Source: Marsupella aquatica (lineage: Eukaryota; Marchantiophyta). From it: DNA of 64,000 nucleotides. The DNA is taken from positions 22,754,001 through 22,818,000 of the forward strand of contig OZ316891.1 in assembly GCA_973895155.1 (NCBI GenBank), read 5' to 3'. Made by a program: the position numbers and the translations under genes. Positions 58,290-64,000 of this stretch are shown in pieces. Position 1 is the first letter of the stretch, and every line of letters starts with the position of its first letter. Under the pieces are notes generated by a model. The model was not told where the DNA came from, did not search any database, and saw only the letters and a list, made by a program, of their open reading frames with translations.

Positions 58290-60629
58290 TTCTCTCTTGA
58301 CACTAGCAGCCATAGGCCCGGTGCTTCCTCAAGAACCATATTTTCCTCCTAGACATCGGAGAAGGTTCCGGAACAGAGGTCGGCAACAAAGAAACCAAAC
58401 CCGCCCAACAGTCCTACAATCAAGCAGGTGTTTAGGCCAAGGACGGAAGACTTGCCGATGCAGCAACCAGGCATGCAGAATCTGTTGAAATTATTGGAGA
58501 AAGAAAAGAGAACGGCAACGACAACAGCAACGGCAATGGCAACGGCAACGGCAACAACACCAATACAGGACACTACTCTAGAGGTAGGCCTAAGCTGACT
58601 TACAAGGGAAAACCCCTTTACTGGAGCCAAGGAGAGAAGGAGGCCGAAACACGAGCCGGGGGTTCAAATGTATGTGGGAGCCGCGAGTCTAGAAGCCAAG
58701 GGAGAGCAACCCAAGGCTCCTAATCACGGTAAACAAAGGGAGAAGACAGCCTGGAAGCCGGAGGTGGAACCAGGACCCGAGAACTGTGAGGCCGTGTTCA
58801 CGGCAAGACCAGGGGAGCATCGGAGGGAACCGGTAGTCCAAGACATAGAGGAGGCGGTGGAGGGCTACAGCAATGATAACTCCGGCTACGGGTCAGACCA
58901 TCATGTTCCAGGAATAAGGACCTGTGGCCGGTTCATCCCCACGCTCCCAAGAGTAGTTTGAGGGGACCCGACCCAGCAGAGCAGCCCCGAGTCTCCCCCA
59001 CCAGATGTCACTCCCCCGAGCTTTGACGGCATAAAATAGACGGCACAAGAGTTTCAGGAGCGACTCAGGGAGGAAGAAGAGGCAGCCTTGGCTAGGAAGA
59101 AAGATTTACCAGGAGGAGAATGGCTAGAGGACATCAGGCGGCTTGCAAAAAAATGAAGCAGCCCTCTAGCCATGATAGAAGAAATCCGCAAGGCGGCTTG
59201 GGAACAAAGGCCACGGTGGATGATGCCGATGACTTCTACTTCCTCCACCTATGCTAAAGACAGAGCCATGGAGTACGGGGAGATGTGTGGAGAACTTGCG
59301 CTCAGCATCTTTGGGGAGGAGTTGGAGCAGGGACCCTTTTTCCAGAGGGAGATGTTGGAGAAGCGCCAATTAGAAGAAGCGGTGGCTTTGGAAAGAAGCA
59401 AGAAGGACGAGGTCATCCGTCGGCTTAGGGCAAGGGAAGCCGAGGTAGAAGACCTGAAGGCGGCCAAGAAAGCCCAAGACGAGCTGCGAATTAAGCGGCA
59501 TGAGCTAAACATCATGCAGGGGCAATTGGATACCGCACAGTCTGATAATCGGATTATCGAGGATAAACTGACTCGGACCCAAGGAGAGTTGGCCGAAGCG
59601 ATCAAGGAGAGGGAGAAGTGGAAGCGAGAGCTAAGGAACGCAGAGGAGGCCCACATAGCAACCAACAACCGGGCCATGGCCGAGACCCAGAGAAGGGAGA
59701 GGACGTTGAAGGGGGAGCTTGAGGATATCCGCGGAGCCCTTGAGCAGAAGGAGGCCGAGTTTGGGAAATCCTATCAGGCAATTATTATGCTGCAACAAGA
59801 GCTTGCATCCCTGACGGCCAGCTTCAAGGCCGACCTCCGTGAGAAAGACGACCAGCTCGACCAGACTTATGCCAAGATGAATAAAATGGAGTCTGAGGTC
59901 GTAACGGAGCTTGACAAGGAGCTAAAAGCAACCCAGTAGGAGAGGGCTACCTTAAAGAAGGAGTTGGAGGAAGCCCACAAGGAATTGGAGGAAGCCCAAA
60001 AGGAGTTGGAAGAGGCGCGCAAGAACCTGGACGAAGTGCAGGAGGAGTTGGAGGAAAGCACGCGGAAGATGGAGAACTTACAGCGGCGAGCCGACAACCA
60101 AATGGAGCGGCTGAAAAAATAGGCCACAGTATTTAAGTGCTTGGGTTCATCAAGCCCAACTCAAATGGGGGCAACCAAGTTACCATGAGTAGTACTGGCC
60201 GAAGGACAAGTCGCGCCACTCGCACCGGTGCCGGAAGTAAGTGGCAAGGGGAAGGGGCCAGCTGCCGAACCAGGGAAGAAAAAGAAGCGGAAACCTTCTG
60301 GGTCAAGGAGTAATACGGCTCCTCAAGCCATTGTGACCAAGGAGGTAAAACCGGCACCAACCTCAGGAAGGGTCACGATAGAGGATCCAATTGCCCTAGA
60401 AGGCGGGGATGGCGAAGCTGAGGCCAGGATACTTGGTGATGAAGCTGGGGTACCGGATCCACCACTAGAGCATGCCGGGGAGGCCGTGGCCGATGCTGAG
60501 GCCGAAGCCAAGGGTGGACCCAATCAGGCCGATGGAGAGTTGACTCGGTCCGGAGCAGGTAATTTTTCAGAGAACAAACCTACGGCAGTGGCTGCGGAAG
60601 AAGCGTTGGGGGCGTCCATTGAGGACTAG
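58290..60629 (+). pseudogene. Gag-like protein with long coiled coil, interrupted
   Basis: A series of plus-strand frames reads as one charged protein. 58290-58960 is Arg/Asn-rich with an AACGGC microsatellite (about 58511-58560). 59056-59154 contains FQERLREEEEAAL. 59172-60122 is a long heptad-rich coiled coil (EVEDLKAAKKAQDEL, ELRNAEEAHIA, ELEEAHKELEEAQKELEEA). 60228-60629 is basic then acidic (GKKKKRKPSG ... DAEAEAKGG). TAG at 59937-59939 and 60120-60122 and frameshifts break it. It resembles long coiled-coil gag regions of plant retroelements, but no zinc knuckle, protease or RT was found. Confidence 0.5.
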
Positions 60630-62600
60630 ACACCGTTGCCATGACGGTGGTGGAGGGCCGCTCCTTTTAAGGAGGGCGGACTTGGAGGGAGGAGGCGTGA
60701 GTAGGCAGGGAGGGCTCAGATCTCCAAGTTTAGAATTGGGATCAGGACCAAGAGGCGGCCCTGACACTTAGCTTAGTAGGATTGCGGATCCACTGGTAAG
60801 AGCAACACTTGTGCTCCTGCCTTGTTGTACATAGGTAGATTACAGTTAGGTAGATTAGGCTTACGCTGCAAGGAATTAGGCGGATCCACTACTAGGATAA
60901 GTACTTAGGCAGCGGGGAGTTCAGGGCCTTCTTCCTTAGCAAGTTTTTAGTGCACCAGCAGGGCTGGGATCAAATAGTTAAAGAAGTTCTCGGTTAGTTA
61001 TACTGTGACCCTTGTGTATATTCATGTTTCCTCATGCCTAAGAGATGAATAGAGTTGGCCTCACGGCTTAGTTCGCAGATCTTGTGTATGAGAAGTACTA
61101 TTTGTATGGCAAGTGCATGGCATAACTCAGTCAGAAGGAGTCATTTTGCTATTTGTGTGTCGCATTAACTTGTTTGAAGATTTCCCACATCAACCAAGAA
61201 GGGAGTAAGCAAGGTAGTAAGAGTTGGATGTGTCGAGCTGAGAGAGGTCTTAGCGGCTTACCCAAGCCAGTTGGGGATCATTCCGGCGGCGGAATCCAAA
61301 CATACCTAAAGGAAAACCAAGAGAGGAGGACAAGGGAAGGCCTAGAATAGGCCGGCTACGTATCTCATGACCCATGAAGGATCTGTCCAATATATGTGAG
61401 TAAAATGTTAATAGTAATAGTAGTAAAGGAGTTTAGCAACGTCCCATGCCGCTAAGCCGCGGAACCGGCCTCGCCGAGAGCAAAACCTACGGGAATCGGC
61501 TTGTGCATGGGGGTTTCTTGGGTTTAGGGAGCCATGGGATGCACCACAATGAATGACCCCAAATTTCTATTGATTGCCCCAAGGGAATGTAAGAGGGTAA
61601 TCGTAATTATAGATCACTCGATGCAAACATGCAATATCATGATAGAGCAAAACTAGGATTTATTAGTCTAATGCCACACTTTTGTGGCATAATCACTACA
61701 TTGCCACTCTTTTTCTTGTATTTATCAGTTTGCCACTCGTTTGAGTCATCGATTAAGAAAAGTAACTCAGGTTAACTACCTAAGATCCGACGTTTGAGAT
61801 TTCTTTTGGTCTCCCCATTGGACGGTTGTCGCTTCCCTCATGGTTACATTTTGAACCCTCAATATAGTTTGCAGAGGGGTGGGTCGGCTGATCCATTTCT
61901 CCTCCCCTACTCCATTTCTCTATCACCATAGTTGAGGCGCACTGGCTGCATTTTTGCTCCACCCTTGCCACTATCATTGCATCCTCATTTCCCCGGCCCG
62001 GGCTGTGTTGTCGTTGACCCTGGCTGCCTCTAGCCTGGCCGGGGCTGCATCGTTGCATGTTGCTTGTCGGCCTCTCTTGACTCTGCCCTCCAAATTATGG
62101 GTCTTAATAAATTTAGAAGTGTATAAAATCCCTAAACACTCCAAGTCAAACAATAAAAGTGTTAAGCTTGCATGTACATTGTGAGGGATAAGAACCACAA
62201 AGTTAAGCTCATGTTGGAGGAATAGCAATTGGGATGGATGACCACTTAGTTGAGGAATGAAGAGTTGAAATGTCAAAGGAGACGGGCACCTCGCTCGTGG
62301 TTGCAAAATGAAAGTAAAAATCCAAAGGAAGAGATGGGTGACCTGAGCACCCCGCGTCCGCTCCAATGCGTATCCCATTTTCATTGTTTTAAATTTTCCC
62401 ATTCTCCCAACATTGGACTTTCCCATTCCCTTAGCATCGGACTTTCCCATTCTTCCAGCATCGGACTTTCTGATAGAAGTCTGATTGTCGATATCCGATA
62501 CTTTTATCATGGCATGTTATGATGCCGATAGAATCGGATGTATGGTTTTTTCATATTTTGTTTTACAAAGGCGTCCGATGTGGAGAGAATTGGAAAAAGG
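60630..62600. other. Stretch without a recognisable gene
   Basis: No convincing coding region on either strand. A perfect 8-bp-stem hairpin ATGCCACA-CTTT-TGTGGCAT lies near 61672-61691. A short repeat CATCGGACTTTCCCATTC occurs about three times at 62410-62470. Otherwise nothing stands out. Confidence 0.55.
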
Positions 62601-62612
62601 AGGTAAAATGTA

Positions 62613-62726
62613 CTAGTGGTACTCCTCATCCTGATCGTCCATCTCATCATTGGCAAGGGGCTGAGTGACCCTCAACATCCTCCTCATCTGAGAAATGTAA
62701 GGTGGCACGTACGTGAAAGGCACGGG
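62613..62726 (-). CDS. Possible acidic terminal exon downstream of SET gene C
   Basis: After an ATCAG acceptor at 62727, 38 codons run to TAG at 62613-62615 (PVPFTYVPPYISQMRRM ... DDQDEEYH). Pro/Tyr-rich start and acidic end. It could be the last exon of a transposon gene transcribed after the SET gene. No family recognised. Confidence 0.3.
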   Translation of the reverse strand, partial: PVPFTYVPPYISQMRRMLRVTQPLANDEMDDQDEEYH

Positions 62727-62911
62727 CTGATGTAGTCATCATTGATGGGTGAGGTGTGGGAGTAATATGTACACCATCCTAGAGTTTTCAATATGCAATG
62801 ACAGATCACAATTAGAGAAAGGGTTTATGTGATAAAGCTTATAATGAAACATCAATAATGAAAAATGCAAGGATCACCCCATAATGAATATGTCATGTAC
62901 ACATGTAAACG

Positions 62912-63942
62912 TCAATGCCAATCATAATCTACGAGAATCTCTTCCCCTGCTCTAATGGTGCGGGTAGCATGTGTCAAGATGTAATGCGTGCATGCTACAG
63001 GCAAACGAGGGTGACTCTGGTCCTGGTACTCGTGCCACTCAACGTTTGGCCTAAACCCTAAACGCTGAGAACCAATAGTGTTGTTGATGTAACCCGCCAA
63101 GTTCCCCGTGCAAGGTGGGTAACCATCAATCTGAGCATACCTAGGGTCCAACTTTAGTGACATGCCATATCGACTAAAGGTTGGGCACTGTAACAGAGAC
63201 AAGATGCGCCATCTTGCCGCCAAATACTTGGGCCCATAGAATGGAAACAACTGAGGCAAATCATCAGGTGCACAACCGGTAGGGACCACGATATCCACAA
63301 GAGCAAATACTCCAAGTCCTACATGAGTCCCCAATGTGGAGGGGAGGATGACCCATGGGCGGTCCCAAACTATAATAGGCTCCCGAAGCGGGAGGTCCAT
63401 AGGGAGTCCAAACTGGGCTGGGAAGGAGTCCTTTAAGATGTCCAAGGCTCTCCCTCGCAACTGTCTTGGTGCCCGGGACACCAATGCATCAAGAAAAGGG
63501 CATCGGGGCGGAACAATCCTAGGTGGACGGGAGTCAATCGATCGGGGTCTAGTGGTCACCACTACTCCCCTCTCAATAGGGTGCATCCTAAACACTCTCC
63601 TCCTCCTATGAAATACACGGTCTATCTCCCTCAATGTGGCTGGAAAATCGGATGGATGGACAAGTGGTGCGAGTGCACGACATGCAATGTCTCTCAAGCG
63701 GTCCACAGGCGAAGATCGCACTACAACAGGAATCTGTTCCACATGTTCACCAAAACAAGTTCAGAATATGACAATCAAAAAATAATTCAAGGAAGGAGAT
63801 GTTATCATAATTGCAATACCCAACAAAATTGTATTACCTCTCGGGTCGGGGGGGTGTAACGACCATGGATCCGTAAATGGCTAAGGACAGTGGTCCTCTC
63901 GTGTTAGACAACACCCTTGCATCGTCTGCAAGGGCAAGGCAT
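62912..63942 (-). CDS. Third SET-domain protein (C), with transposase-associated-type zinc motif upstream
   Basis: Exon 2 (63733-62912, 274 codons with TGA stop) is fully open. It aligns with the CACTA SET proteins: VWDRPWVILPSTLG, LGVFALVDI, FPFYGPKYLAARW, TGNLAGYINNTIG, NVEWHEY and RTIRAGEEILVDYDWH. Its upstream half (residues 1-120) is Arg-rich and unknown. Exon 1 (63942-63838, donor GAG|GTAAT, phase matching) contains CPCRRCKGVV, stop, HERTTVLSHLRIHGRY, which resembles the Cys-His transposase-associated zinc domain of plant CACTA proteins; the TAA there is one C-to-T change from CAA. The start codon may lie further upstream near the window edge. It is either a third transposon family member or a derived gene; without flanks I cannot tell. 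Confidence 0.68.
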
Positions 63943-64000
63943 CTTGCCCAATCCCCTGAAGAGCAGCCATGGCCTCTCCAAATCCATCCGCACGATGGGG

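Noticed and set aside
61694-61720. CACTACA as a left CACTA terminus for the SET C element
   Set aside because: Only seven bases match, there are no TTTGCGAA repeats next to it and no partner end is visible.

Overview
The window looks like a repeat-dominated plant nuclear genome. Plant-type CACTA transposase domains (tnp2 plus DUF4218 and DUF4216 regions), a Ty3/gypsy reverse transcriptase, GT-AG spliceosomal introns and degenerate CCCTAAA (plant telomere-type) repeats point to a streptophyte, probably a land plant with a large genome. The species cannot be read from the sequence. No host housekeeping gene, rRNA or tRNA was recognised; nearly everything is transposable-element DNA, much of it nested.

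Layout. 1-9447: right part of a CACTA element (copy A) with a decayed transposase gene, a SET-domain gene and a broken TNPA-like accessory gene. 9448-12000: no gene. About 12100-19232: a ~570-bp tandem array and a ~101-bp array ending at a CACTA-like terminus, with a 1062-bp element inserted in one repeat unit. 19240-25790: a decayed Ty3/gypsy element whose polyprotein carries a DNMT3-like cytosine methyltransferase in front of reverse transcriptase; it is split by a 3.7-kb insertion and a 368-bp MITE. 26336-36071: a complete second CACTA copy (B) with TIRs and a 3-bp AAT target duplication. 36381-49290: a 12.9-kb transposon (element D) with 17-bp TIRs and a CAAT duplication. 49291-50650 plus 36072-36380: an older related transposon (E) into which D jumped. 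50651-55130: another tnp2-type gene (F). 55200-61400: gag-like and coiled-coil ORFs and a 28-bp minisatellite. 62613-63942: a third, diverged SET gene at the right edge.

The main result is that three unrelated transposon classes here each carry a chromatin- or DNA-modifying enzyme. The CACTA elements encode a SET-domain protein divergently from a TNPA-like DNA-binding protein. The gypsy element fuses a DNMT3-like C5 methyltransferase to pol. Element D encodes a predicted multi-exon protein of about 1264 residues with a ParB/sulfiredoxin-like region, a bacterial beta-class amino-methyltransferase and a C-terminal Ulp1 (C48) SUMO-type protease, next to its DDE transposase gene and a possible F-box gene. 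D also contains more than 20 long palindromes built on GGGATAC-N3-GTATCCC whose arms co-vary, clustered at gene starts, in the methyltransferase intron and near the right end.

Most ORFs are interrupted, and amber TAG dominates the interruptions. Where an intact paralog exists, two amber codons in copy A are CAG in copy B, which fits deamination of CWG-methylated cytosine. Several frameshifts lie in homopolymer runs and could be assembly errors, so the true coding capacity may be better than it appears.
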